A stretch of DNA of 64,000 nt, taken from positions 124,001-188,000 of the forward strand of contig CAJNAR010000022.1 in the NCBI GenBank assembly GCA_905220665.1, read 5' to 3'. Source of the stretch: Albugo candida. Taxonomy: Eukaryota; Oomycota; Peronosporomycetes; Albuginales; Albuginaceae. A model generated the notes under the pieces. That model ran no database searches, was not told where the DNA came from, and saw only the letters and a list, made by a program, of their open reading frames with translations. Positions 32,961 through 43,680 of the stretch are shown in pieces. Made by a program: the position numbers and the translations under genes. Every line of letters begins with the position of its first letter. Position 1 is the first letter of the stretch.

Positions 32961-34757
32961 CTATCTCTGTAAAAAACTTACCTGGGGTGTTTTTGCAAGC
33001 TCCAAAACACTCTTGATTGCTGCAAAGCTCAATGGCTGAGAATCAAAATCCATTTTCAGTTTTTCATAGAAAATGATTTTGCTGATTTTAACGTTCTCAC
33101 ACACCCTCAGCACATGAGTAGAGTCGAATCGGCTCGTGAGTATATACCCTGACACTGTCGACACGACGTATGTATTACTTACTGCTGCGATGCAGAACGC
33201 CACATTTTTAAATGACCCGTCGCTTTTGCCTTCTCCCATTATTTCGAATTGTAAGAACCAAATAAAGCCGTCAGATGGCTCGGATTTGAGATGACTAATC
33301 GCTTTTATAAATGCCGTTTTTGTATTTGTTCTTGTCGGTTCTGAGAGAGGTTGTAAAGTGTGATCTGAAGGGGAATTGTGCTCGGATGAATGTTTTTCTA
33401 TGTCTTGTAAGTATTCACAGATACCTTTGGAAAGACCTGTAAATAATTTACAGAGTCTCACGCACCTGATTGCGAAGGTTTGCACGTCTAACGGCTGCGA
33501 AAAAAATAGAAGAGCGCTTCTTTTCGAGGTCAGTCGGTAATCTGCTAGTGCCTTGGCTATGATTTCAGGGTGGGCGGTTTCCATGATACAACGCCAACAC
33601 GTTCTGATACCTTCAGATTGGCCTAATCCAACGTCAGTGGTACGCATTAATTTTTCGTACATCAGACGATGCGCCAGAGTGAACGAATGATGCACGCAAT
33701 GATATGGACTTGACCATTCTTGCATCGAAAAAGTAGCACTTGACTCTTCGATCGTATGCTGGGATGATTTGAAATTGGACAAATCACGGGGTATTTGGTC
33801 ATTTTTGTCATCAATTTTCATGCATGGGGCCCTCTCTTTCGAACAGCTTGCCCGAATCTCTGAAATTGGAATGTCCGCCCCAGTCAAAACAAAAAGACTG
33901 GCTCTGGTGTGCTCAACATGAGGACCGATCAAGCTCCGAACACAAAATAAGCACGCGTTCTTATTTGGTTGTGAGTGTGTCATCGTCAATGTAGTATAGG
34001 CATATCCAGCAAAGTTGGAAGAATACAGAGAAATACGTTGAGTCGATGTGTATAGACGTGCGACAAGGCACTCAATTTCAGATCCCCATCCAATTGTGCC
34101 ACATGCATTGCCGCATCGCTGCATTGTATCGACTTGCGTTTTAGTGGTAGTGTAACGAAGCACCCACTGATGACTACTCAAATTTGGCTTGGAAATCAAG
34201 TACCGCTCGTCTTTGTCGCCTGGAGCCAAGCACCGAAGACAACCGAGAATCCATAATTCGGGAATTCCATCTTGCAGGAGTAAGCAATACGTCTTCGAAT
34301 TGATTCCAGAACCTTCCAATGAGCTACTCGTTGCAATTTTCAAATCAATGCCAAATAGCCAGATTCCTCTAGGAGCTTCACTACTTTGTTTACTTTTCTT
34401 CAAAATATTCACAAGGTTTTTATCTTCTTCTGATACGAAATTATCGGGATAGTTCATTGGAAAACTACAAATGTGGTGGGTCGAGATGCAGCTTTGTTGA
34501 ACATATGCAAAAGGAATGTCGTCCGTGATATCTGCGTACATCTTCACGATACCAGGGTGCTTTCCTACATGCAACTTGTGTGCGATATATGTAAAGTTTG
34601 CGTACGGAACAAAACGCTGGATACACATGTGACAAGTCGTAAGTCTTGGAAAATATTCGGGTACGTTCATGTTGATTCGGTACGCGCCAGTATTTGGTCC
34701 CTGAAATAAGTTTACAAGAAGTGGGAAAACTGCTGCCATCCTGATTGCGGCACGCAT
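32961..34757 (-). CDS. Secreted CHxC-type candidate effector A
   Basis: 598-aa secreted protein with no known domain. A hydrophobic signal peptide (MRAAIRMAAVFPLLVNLFQG) supports the ATG at 34757 over an in-frame ATG at 34838. CHMC starts at residue 42, matching the N-terminal CHxC motif reported for Albugo effectors. Family-conserved blocks shared with genes B and C: MYADITDDIPF, ELWILGCLRCLAPGDKDER, WVLRYTTT, RCGNACGTIGW, YHCVHHSFTLA, RLTSKRSALLFFSQPLD and FCIAAVSNTYVVSTVSGY. Cysteines are paired and numerous. The last codons before the stop sit on a perfect donor (CAG then GTAAGT at about 32979), so a further 3' exon may exist. Confidence 0.72.
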   Translation of the reverse strand: MRAAIRMAAVFPLLVNLFQGPNTGAYRINMNVPEYFPRLTTCHMCIQRFVPYANFTYIAHKLHVGKHPGIVKMYADITDDIPFAYVQQSCISTHHICSFPMNYPDNFVSEEDKNLVNILKKSKQSSEAPRGIWLFGIDLKIATSSSLEGSGINSKTYCLLLQDGIPELWILGCLRCLAPGDKDERYLISKPNLSSHQWVLRYTTTKTQVDTMQRCGNACGTIGWGSEIECLVARLYTSTQRISLYSSNFAGYAYTTLTMTHSQPNKNACLFCVRSLIGPHVEHTRASLFVLTGADIPISEIRASCSKERAPCMKIDDKNDQIPRDLSNFKSSQHTIEESSATFSMQEWSSPYHCVHHSFTLAHRLMYEKLMRTTDVGLGQSEGIRTCWRCIMETAHPEIIAKALADYRLTSKRSALLFFSQPLDVQTFAIRCVRLCKLFTGLSKGICEYLQDIEKHSSEHNSPSDHTLQPLSEPTRTNTKTAFIKAISHLKSEPSDGFIWFLQFEIMGEGKSDGSFKNVAFCIAAVSNTYVVSTVSGYILTSRFDSTHVLRVCENVKISKIIFYEKLKMDFDSQPLSFAAIKSVLELAKTPQVSFLQR

Positions 34758-35194
34758 TGTGAGGCTCCGTATCTTCTTGTTCGATGACCTCTTTATTTTT
34801 AGTATACAAGGACAAGGAAAGCGTATACTTGTATTCATTTTATCCAGTTATTTGCGGATCTGCACTGCACAGTACTGTATACATATGTACTGTATGTAAC
34901 ATGCATACAGGAAACTCTTGTCTAATACTTGAACGAGTTAAAGACTTGGGAAGCATTGCCCAAGTCATAAGCTTTTTCCGATGTGCTATTCTTACAATTG
35001 ACTACTGATGCATAATCACTGGCTTGGATGACAGGAAAATAGCAGCATGTCCGAAAAGCAATATCAGATCGAAATTCCTTTCATGTTGCCTTTATTTCGG
35101 GTTCAGAGTGTTTGAAAGTTTGGAAATGATAAATAAGTTCTCAAGGAAAGATCGCTAGAAACGTAGAAAAATCTTTATTTCAACTCTTGTGGTT
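34758..35194. other. Intergenic, no gene seen
   Basis: Upstream region of CHxC gene A. Only short reading frames. An AATAAA-type signal of the small gene to its right lies at 35171-35177 (as TTTATTT on the plus strand). Confidence 0.5.
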
Positions 35195-35377
35195 TTAATA
35201 TACAGCAGGGTAGGGTCGGTGGAGAAGTTCATGGGAGTTTATAGTTTCCGCGAGCTCTCGAAAGAAACAATGAGGGGTACATGCACCACCTTGTGATATA
35301 CAGGCTCGCAAGCCCAGCAGCAAAAGAAGTAGTGAAGCTGCACAGAATTTTATCCAATTCAACTCTTGGATGCTCAT
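35195..35377 (-). CDS. Small secreted Cys-containing protein (candidate effector)
   Basis: 60-aa frame with a convincing signal peptide: NWIKFCAASLLLLLLGLRAC then ISQ, followed by a mature part of about 35 residues with GACTPHCFF and an acidic/His-rich tail. A TGA/TAA-proximal AATAAA (plus-strand TTTATTT at 35171-35177) lies about 20 nt past the stop, suggesting a real transcript end. No copy seen in the B or C duplications. No homologue recognised; could also be a chance frame. Confidence 0.5.
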   Translation of the reverse strand: MSIQELNWIKFCAASLLLLLLGLRACISQGGACTPHCFFRELAETINSHELLHRPYPAVY

Positions 35378-36180
35378 AGTCTAGAATTACGGGAAAGCAA
35401 ACCTGTTAAATATGCTGAAGTAAATTAGCACTCAAGCGGACTATCCGTGAAATGCGCGCAGCCAGAATCTCGTATCTAGTGAAGTATCTGGGACGACGCT
35501 ATGGTTGCGCATTGTCATCAAGAATATTCTACTGCGATTAGAGGGAATCTTTCATCAAGAAGATTCTGGCTTCGATCATCAAATGGCCTATGACTGCACT
35601 ATCCCACAACGATTCACGATTGCTCTACCAGTGAACAAGGATTTTCGTGCCGTTTCATAGGTAACGCTAGATAATTGCCTTATACCAAATGAGAATCCGA
35701 GGCACCTGGAGTAGTTCTGCCGTACAAGCAAAGACGCTTGAAAGCGAGATTCTTTGCGTGAATTGTGGCAAAATGGCAGAACCAGACAATTCAGCTTTTG
35801 TTTGCAAATGGTAGCTTCTTCTAGAGAATGCGACCTGCCATGATACTTCTGATATGGACTTGCAGCAAGATGCGATACAGGAAGCTATTTTGAAGAGGCA
35901 TACACGCGTATAAAGACCCAAGTAGGTTTTTGTTAGAAAGCACCAAGCATCCAATAGGAATCGGATACTGGCGGCTTCTTGATTGGAGTGCTCGCCCCAT
36001 TACAAAATATATTTGGAGAAGATCAAGGGCAATTCTAGTGAGGATACCGAACAAGTGAGGTTTGGTGAGATATGCTATGAGCCTGAATTTGTTGTCGTTG
36101 GTGTTATGCGTCCAGCCTTCGCACTCGCGTAGCTCTGCTCACCAGCAAGATTTAAAGACACAGTTTCCTCTTCCGACGTA

Positions 36181-36580
36181 CTATTGCTCTCCTGTCTTAT
36201 CTCTTTGTAAGAATCTCTGTTCATATTTTACACTTGCTCCCTCGTAAGCTGCTTCGTCAGCTTCTGGGTCGACCTGACCTCTTCGGCTTGGTTCCAATTG
36301 GATTCTGTGCCTTTCTTGGTGTGGCCTGGTGGCTGACATCACCAGTTGGTAGCGGCGCACCTGTAAGTGCATCGTGTATTGCGGAGTTGCTCGTTATATT
36401 GCTTACTTTGCATTCGGATTGTATGACTTCAGAATAGTTGAGAGTAATGTCTGATGATAATGATGTGAGGCGGGGTACAGTGTATATTCTCCTCTCTTAC
36501 GAGTAAACCATCTCGATGGGTTTATAGTCGATTAACTATTATGTGTGGGTGCATCATCAAAAACTTCCATGCAACAGTGA
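36181..36580 (-). pseudogene. Remnant of an unidentified two-exon-or-more gene, copy in unit B
   Basis: On the minus strand an exon reading RIYTVPRLTSLSSD ... EVIQSECK ends in a GTAAGC donor. A 50-nt intron ends TTACAG and the next exon reads VRRYQLVMSATRPHQERH ... GQVDPEADEAAYE and stops. Upstream, the codon matching Gln in unit C is TAA here. Changes relative to unit C are conservative in this frame (E/D, Y/F, T/S), suggesting former protein-coding constraint. Family not recognised. On the opposite strand a short frame with a signal-like start (MSLNLLSLVLCV, 36077) also exists but its ATG is not conserved. Confidence 0.45.
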
Positions 36581-38623
36581 TAAAGGCAAGTCTCGTTCTG
36601 CATAGAAAAGAGTGCAGTCCATATAAAAATCGATGACGATGAGCGTTTCTCATTGTAAGAAAATACCAATCATTGGGCCTATTGACGACTACACATATGA
36701 TGGTGATGAAAGGGAGGCGGGTATATTCGAAACGATTTGTTCGAGGTAAGGAACAAAACAACATGTTGCCTTGGTCATGCAGTGAAGAAATTCTTCAATC
36801 ACGCTGATTTGGATCGGCTCCAAGTTGTACTTTGTGCAAGCTCTCTTAGGTTGAGCTGCTTGGATCCTCGGGTTTCATAGTCTTTTCCTTTGACGTACTA
36901 AATGTTGAAAATCGACGGATGCTGAAGTTTGTGCATGTGGAGTCTGTGAGTTAGTTTGATGCGTGACGTATTTTCTACCTATCGCGGGAGCATGAACATG
37001 CATGTACTTGGTTTTAGAACGATTGGCGGACACATCTTAACCACGATAAAGCTACACGTTCTCTTTCGGACTACTGAATCTTCTTACATGCCGACATTCG
37101 AAGAGGACGGCGATAGCGAGTCGTGGCAGCGCTGATAATAGCTCTATCAAGCAATAAGTACATGAGTCTGTGAAACGCATATGCTAAATGCAGAGATCAA
37201 GATTTCTTTTGTCGCTCAGACAACTTGCAGTATTATTATAGTCTTCATACTCATCAGTATTGCAATTTGAGGCTCATTATGATACCATCTCACCGACAGT
37301 CAAAGTAACTTCAAGACAAGACTTTAAAGCAAATGTCTCTATCTGGAAGTAGTTTCTAAACACCAAATCATATCTTCCTCCATGACTTGAATATTTACAA
37401 GACCGACAACATACAATGTGGAACTTTCCGTAAAGCTACTATTTTCAAAGATGCAGTTCATCTCGCGCTAATGTCACGGCGTGAAATGCTTTTCAAAAGT
37501 CTGTCTGGCAACACCCTTTTACATATCATGGCTAGTAAGATAGTGTCATGGAAAGTACTTCAACTACTTCTTGTCTCGCAATCTAGCAAAATTTGGGCTG
37601 GATATCGATAAACTCACCCGATGGAGAATTCCTTCACCTACTATATTACCTAAGCTAACATAAGCGTATTGAAATGGTTTCGAGGTGACGAACGAATAGG
37701 TGTTCGAAATGAATTGGTTCATATCTTGTATGCATGGTTTGAACGCGCGGAAGCTTCTCTTGCATGGCTCTCAGCTATTCATCGAATTCAGCTTTGTTTT
37801 TAGACGGGAAGGGTATCACCAATCACCAATAGATTCTTTGTGTCCTGTGGATACATCAAAGTATTCGCTGTATATGATTAAAAAATCTTACAAACAGGAA
37901 CGGTCATCCATATCATCAGTAGATTCGTCTTAACAGCATAGTACACATCACTAAATTCTTGAGAAAAGAACCAATAGGTGATTTTTATTTATCCTTACTA
38001 CAACAACGAAATGAGCTTTGCGAGAATACAATCTAGAAGCGCAAAAATAACGCCCATATACAAGCGGCAAAGAATATTTCATATTACGGCCGAATAGGCC
38101 ATTTTATGCGACGAATAGATCTCATAACCTGCGTCCGTTTTCTATGTCAAATCGTTCCCTCCTTTTATACAATTAGTAAGATTGTGGAAGGAGAGGGCAT
38201 CTGTCCCCGAATTGCTTGTTTCCCACATTCCGAAGAATATTGTGCCGCTGGTCGATCACTTCGACGACGGATGTAAAAACGCGGCTATGGAAATCGTGAG
38301 GTTCACCAGTTGTTAGATCCATTGACGTGGCATTGACTTGACGTGGACTCGAGAGTAATTGGAAGTGGGATAGATTCATGCGTACTAACTTGACTTTTAT
38401 AAAGTTGCTGTAGAATTTGAAGCTGAGGTATAGGCTCTAGAACCCAATCTTTTTTGCAAAATCCGCAATTGTTAAACTAGGTAAGTATTCATGTTTGCGA
38501 TGTAAGTTCCTTAACATACTTTTTAATCCTTTCACGTGCCAAGTCTCTTAGAGCTGATGGAGGTCTATATAATTTGTCGCTTTTACGCTAGGTTTTAGCT
38601 ACTTAGCTTCTTTTCCATATATT

Positions 38624-40393
38624 TTACAGCTCAATATCGAGCCAACTAAGGTCCAAAACTGCCGCAACCGCTTCAAAATTCATAGGTTGAAGATCAAAAC
38701 CCACTGCCAGATTTTTATAAAAAATGACGTCGATGATGTCAAACTCCTCACACGCCCTCAGCACATGACTATACTCGAATGGGCTCGTGATAATATACCG
38801 TGACACAGACGACACGACGTAAGTATTGCTTACTGCTGCAATGCAAAACGCCAAATGTTTGAATGCCTTGTCATCTTCAACTTCTCTTATAGCAAACTGA
38901 AGAAACCAAACAGAGCCCTCAGATGACTCAGATCTAAGATCACTGACCACTCCCGTAAAAGGGTATGTTGCCGTTGCCGGTTCTAAGACAGGTAATAAAG
39001 AATGATTTGCCGCCAAACTTGGTATTTTCTGAGCGATTACGTCAGCCATAGGAGGTTTTGTGACTAAAATGGCCTTGTACTCTTGTGAAAGCTTTTCTAT
39101 ATCTTGTAAGAAAGCACAGATAATTTCGGAAAGACCTGTAAAGAAGTTGCAGATTTTCGCACACTTAATTGCGAAGTTTTGCGCGTGTAACGGCGAAGAA
39201 AAAAAAAGAAGAGCGCTCCTTTCTGAAGTCAGCCGAGGGTTTTCCAGTGCATTCCTCATGACTTCTGAGTCGACAAATGCCATCAGACAGGTCGAACACA
39301 TTGGGATGTCATCACCTCGAGCTACTTTTTTGTAACGTGTGTGCATTTTTCTTTCGTACGGTAACCGAGACGCCAAAGAGAATGAATGGTGCACGCAATG
39401 ATAAGGAGATGACCACTCTTGAATCGAGGAAGCAGTCTTAGACTCTCTGGTTGTATGGTGGGATGATTTGAAATTGAAGTGCCCACTGAGTATTTGTTTT
39501 CGCTCTAGATTGCTTGATAGAGGATCGTTCAGCTTGGTCGGCGGTGCTTCGATGTGCTCAGCGTGGCGATTGTTGATACTCCGATCTGAGTGTTTCCTCT
39601 TCAATTCAGTATCATGATACGCATCAGAATACGAGTAAACGCCTTGGGTTGATGTGCCCACGTCTGACACACGGCAATCAATATCAGAGTTCCATTTAAT
39701 GGTGCCACATGAATTGCCACATCGAATCATTGTATCCTCCTGTGTTTCAAAAGTAGTGTAACGAAGCTCCCATTGATGATTCTTTGTGCTTGGCTTAGAA
39801 ACCAAGCTCCTTTTGTCTTTATCGCCGGGATCCAAGCACCGAAGGCAACCGAGAATCCATAGTTCGGGAATATTTTTTTCCAGGCGTAAGCAGTATGTCT
39901 TCGAATGGCGTACTTCTTCTAAGAAATGATTGTTCGCATCATCACTTGCTGGTATGTTCAGGTCGAAGCTATATTTCTGGATTCCTCTAGGCGACCCGTT
40001 ACTTTTATCACTCCTTCGTGCTGTTTTCTTCAAGATAGTCACAAGTTTTCTATCTTCTTCTGGTACAAAGTAACGGGGATCAGAAATTAGTTTACTACAA
40101 ATTTTTCTGATGTCGGGACAGCTTTGCTCAATATATGTAAAAGGAATGTCGTCCGTAATATCCGCGTACATCCATAATAAACCACACTCAGACTCTCTTT
40201 CTGAATAGTTCTCGTGATCCTTGATGAAAGCAAACGTAAACTTTGCGTTCGGAACAAAACGCTGAATACACCTGTGACAAATCGCAAGTCTCAAATGATT
40301 TTTCTGTACAACCGTGCGGATTCTGTATGCGCCAGTGATTAGTCCCTGGAAGAAGGGTACAAGAACAGTGCTCGCCCTCATTGCAAAACGCAT
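38624..40393 (-). CDS. Secreted CHxC-type candidate effector B
   Basis: 589-aa paralogue of genes A and C, single exon. Signal peptide MRFAMRASTVLVPFFQG; ATG at 40393 aligns with the start of gene C. CHRC begins at residue 39. Conserved blocks: MYADITDDIPFTYIEQSC, ELWILGCLRCLDPGDKDKR, RCGNSCGTIKW, YHCVHHSFSLA, RLTSERSALLFFSSPLH, FCIAAVSNTYVVSSVSRY. Compared with gene C it has additional sequence in the middle (HAEHIEAPPTKLNDPLS) and before the C-terminal third. No RxLR or LxLFLAK motif. Function unknown; extracellular or host-targeted role is inferred from the motif and signal peptide. Confidence 0.75.
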   Translation of the reverse strand: MRFAMRASTVLVPFFQGLITGAYRIRTVVQKNHLRLAICHRCIQRFVPNAKFTFAFIKDHENYSERESECGLLWMYADITDDIPFTYIEQSCPDIRKICSKLISDPRYFVPEEDRKLVTILKKTARRSDKSNGSPRGIQKYSFDLNIPASDDANNHFLEEVRHSKTYCLRLEKNIPELWILGCLRCLDPGDKDKRSLVSKPSTKNHQWELRYTTFETQEDTMIRCGNSCGTIKWNSDIDCRVSDVGTSTQGVYSYSDAYHDTELKRKHSDRSINNRHAEHIEAPPTKLNDPLSSNLERKQILSGHFNFKSSHHTTRESKTASSIQEWSSPYHCVHHSFSLASRLPYERKMHTRYKKVARGDDIPMCSTCLMAFVDSEVMRNALENPRLTSERSALLFFSSPLHAQNFAIKCAKICNFFTGLSEIICAFLQDIEKLSQEYKAILVTKPPMADVIAQKIPSLAANHSLLPVLEPATATYPFTGVVSDLRSESSEGSVWFLQFAIREVEDDKAFKHLAFCIAAVSNTYVVSSVSRYIITSPFEYSHVLRACEEFDIIDVIFYKNLAVGFDLQPMNFEAVAAVLDLSWLDIEL

Positions 40394-40639
40394 TCTGAGG
40401 TTCTGAGTCTTTTTTCTATGATTTGGACATGCAACTTTTCTTTCTTCCATGTAGGCAGACCACAAAGAAGAAGGGTGAAGACTTTATATTTATGTCTGAT
40501 TGGCTACAGTATATACACTCGTCCCTACTATACACACGTCTTTGCGAATCATACAGCATGTGGGTTATACTGGGGCATGCAGGGAAGCCCTCTTCATCGT
40601 TAGGGCTGGGATAGGTGAAGGACTCATCCGTCCTGAAGT

Positions 40640-42620
40640 GGCAGGATAGAAAAGCATCATAGATCTAAATTACCTTCTATTTTATATGCAATTTCCAAAA
40701 ACACGACAGGACTGCTTTCAAAGATGCGACAAGAACTATTAGGAACAAGAAAAGATCTCGGCTTCATTCATATCAGCAATTGTCGGATAAATAAAGGATA
40801 CAAGAGACGCAAACAAAGCGATGAAAAAAAATTCGGGAAGGCTTTGAAGGAAATGTTGCATAGAATGAGTGCCTATTTGGGTCGCTTTTACCAAAACGTA
40901 AGCTCAAATTCTTAATAGATTTCAGAAGTTAGCGCACCTGTTACTATGGATTCTATTGCTTCAGCTCTCTCAGTTATCAGCAAAGCTTGATCTTTTCGCA
41001 TACAAGGACGTTGATAGCGTAGATGAAGTAATCTGCAACATCGAACGCTGGTGAAACACAGCTGGGCCTCACGCCAACTAGATGGTCGCAAGCAAGAATA
41101 ATGTCTCACAATCGTTACATGGTGATGGCATCGACAGACTACTAATCTCCGTCGGCAGCATTCAAAACAACCTCGCTAGTTGGAAAAGGTCATCCTGAAC
41201 ATTCTTAACGTAGCGAATGGCTACCATTTCTTGAAGAATGGCCGAGGTGGAAGGAAGAAAGGAGGACTATTATTTTTGCGATTAGATGCTTTCTGTGGCT
41301 ACAAAGCTAACACATGTGCGTCCTATGCCAGATAGCAAGAATCTCACCTGTCTGTAAACATCACACCTAGCATCTCATCCATGATGCTGGTACCGATCGA
41401 TCGTACACAGTTTATAATTGTCGAAGTACACATCAATGGATGATGCGTTTATAAGGTACATGGGACCTGGGTAGCAAGTACTTACCGTCCAGACCACTAC
41501 AACATAGTAACGCTCGAACCTCTTCAATGTATGCCTCAACACTTGCGTAATTCTCATGCAGCAATCCTGGGATCATCTACTTTATCCTCCCTCCACACCA
41601 CGTATGATAGCATTGTTGAACAAATTCAGCCAAAATTCAAAGTCACCTTCCGAGGGAAAACACAAACTAACGAATGAGCCGTAACAATTTCCTTTATCTG
41701 AATGCCCTCAGCCATGAAGTTATCCGAAGAAACCCATCCTTGGCAGAAAAATGGTTTTCGATGCAGATTTTTGTGATCTCACGACTACACGGTGCGCTCG
41801 ACTTTTATTTGACTTCCAAAAGAGCAAAAAAGAATATCTTTTGGAAGCCTCCAGAGAACCTGATTCAAAATAACGGTAAATTTGGCTTCAAGGCCGATTT
41901 TGTAGTAAGTCTTTACCATGCTCATACAACGAAAATGATGAATCAGGTATTAACAGCATTGTGGTACAAGTGAAACTGCTTGGACAATATGAAACTTTCA
42001 GCGCGTTGATCGCTACAAATCTAACGCATCTGAGCGTGGACTTCGCCCAAGAAAACTTTATTAGACAAAAGTAGTTCAGACAAGTATAAAAAACAATATT
42101 TCGTAGTCGATGAGGGAGGCAAGCACCATAGCGGTTGATAGATACATTTGATCAATTGGACGATGCGAGCACCAGCCGTGAAGAGAGCCGTGAAGCTGCT
42201 CATTTCATATAAGCCTTTCAGCATAGAGGTCTTTGATTTTGGATTTTTATCAGACGAAACTCTGGAACTCAGAAAAGAAGGCTGGGAAAGCAGTTGGAAG
42301 AATGTTATTTGACTAAATGAAACTTTATTTTTTTTACTAAGCAAAGAAGCTTCCCAGCAATATGTCCAGCCCACATCGCTGCGGAGCTCAGGAACAGACC
42401 TCCCTAGCGATCCGTAAGCGCGCAACCCCCGAAAAGCGCAATGCCCGAATCTAGTAAACGCCTTTCCAGGCGTCAGCGATCACTGATGAGGCTAGATATT
42501 CAGACCGCTGGTTGAAAGGGAAACTCAATCAAAACATCTTCAAGGTTAGGGAACTCAAACCATTCCACGAGAACTATGATTAAGTACGACAATGGCTAAA
42601 TGATGAGGAGACCGGTGCAG
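40640..42620. pseudogene. Decayed gene remnants upstream of CHxC gene B
   Basis: Aligns with 47850-49815. Short frames keep similarity on both strands: minus strand 40912-41109 (RKDQALLITERAEAIESI, compare QKYQAVLIAERAEAIDSI at about 48120-48210) and plus strand 41674-41973 (MSRNNFLYLNALSHE). Frames are interrupted between the two copies by indels. Which strand coded cannot be settled by eye. Confidence 0.35.
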
Positions 42621-43245
42621 TGTATATTGGAGCAGTTGGCATAGCCCGTCAACACTCGAAGCAAAGCTATGTAGATCTGTTTGTATGATCTTTCATCAAT
42701 ACACTGTGCGCTATACTGGTTGCGCATTGTCGTTAGGTGATCAACCATGAAATGAAAAACGTCTTCCGCAAGAAGAATCTGGCATCTATTATCAAATGAC
42801 CCCTGACCGCACTATCGCACAACAATTCACGAGTGCTCCAGCACTAAACAAAGAATTTCGTGCCGTTTCAAGGTAACGCTAGAACAAGTGTCTTGTGTCA
42901 AATGAGAATCAGAGGCACCAGGAGTACTTCTACCGCATTACAGAAGCTGTAAAACGGCTTATTTAAAGAGGCAAGCAGACTCAAAGAGATCCCAAGTAGA
43001 TCTATTCAGAAAGTGCGGAGCATTCAATACGAGTCGGATACTGGCGGCTTCCCGGTTGGACTGCTCGCCCCATTCCATCAAATAGTTAGAGAAGACTATT
43101 CTAGTGAGTAAAATGAATAAGTGAGTTCTGGTGGGAGATGCTGTGAACCTTTGTTTGTTGTCGCTGGTGTTATGCGTCCAGTCTTCGCGCTCGCGGAGCT
43201 ATTATCACCAGCAAGATTTAGAGACACAATTTATCTTCGGATGTA

Positions 43246-43680
43246 CTATTTACCTGACTGTCCTATCTGTTTGTGAGCATCTCTCTGTAGCTTATTGCTA
43301 GATTTCACAGCTGCTCGCTCGAAAGCTGTTTTATCAGCATCTGGGTCGACCTGACCTCTTCGGCTTGGTTCCAATTGAATTCTGTGCCTTTCTTGGTGTG
43401 GCCTGCTGGCTGACATCACCAGTTGGTAGCGGCGCATCTGTAATGGCATCGTGTACTGAAGGTGCCGAGATTCTCGTTATATTGCTTACTTTTGCATTCG
43501 GATTGTATGACTTCAGAAGAGTTAAGTGTAATGTCTGATGAGAATGATGTGAGGCGGGGTACAGTGTATATTCTCCACTCTTGCCAGCAAGCCGTTTCGG
43601 AGGGGATATTGTTGATTAACTTACATGTATGGGGCATCATCAAAAGTTTACGATCCAGCAGTCATGAAGGCAATTCACGA
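43246..43680 (-). pseudogene. Remnant of the unidentified minus-strand gene, copy in unit C
   Basis: Homologous to 36181-36580. Reads KLINNIPSETACWQEWRI, then VPRLTSFSSDITLN, then EVIQSECK; an extra A precedes the GTAAGC donor and would shift the frame. After TTACAG comes MRRYQLVMSASRPHQERH and GQVDPDADKTAFE. Gln that is TAA in unit B is still CAA here. Family unknown. Confidence 0.45.

Larger units (their letters stand above)
35450..42450. repeat. Tandem duplication unit B (about 7 kb)
   Basis: Sequence from about 35450 to 42450 aligns with about 42500-49850 at an offset of 7.1-7.3 kb. Anchors: 35595/42800 (GACTGCACTATC), 36077/43140, CHxC gene B/C, and 40710/47890. The copies differ by many substitutions and indels, so the event is not recent. 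Confidence 0.75.

Noticed and set aside
36077..36247. Plus-strand 56-codon frame with signal-like start
   Set aside because: In unit C the ATG is GTG and the frame diverges; the opposite strand shows better conservation.
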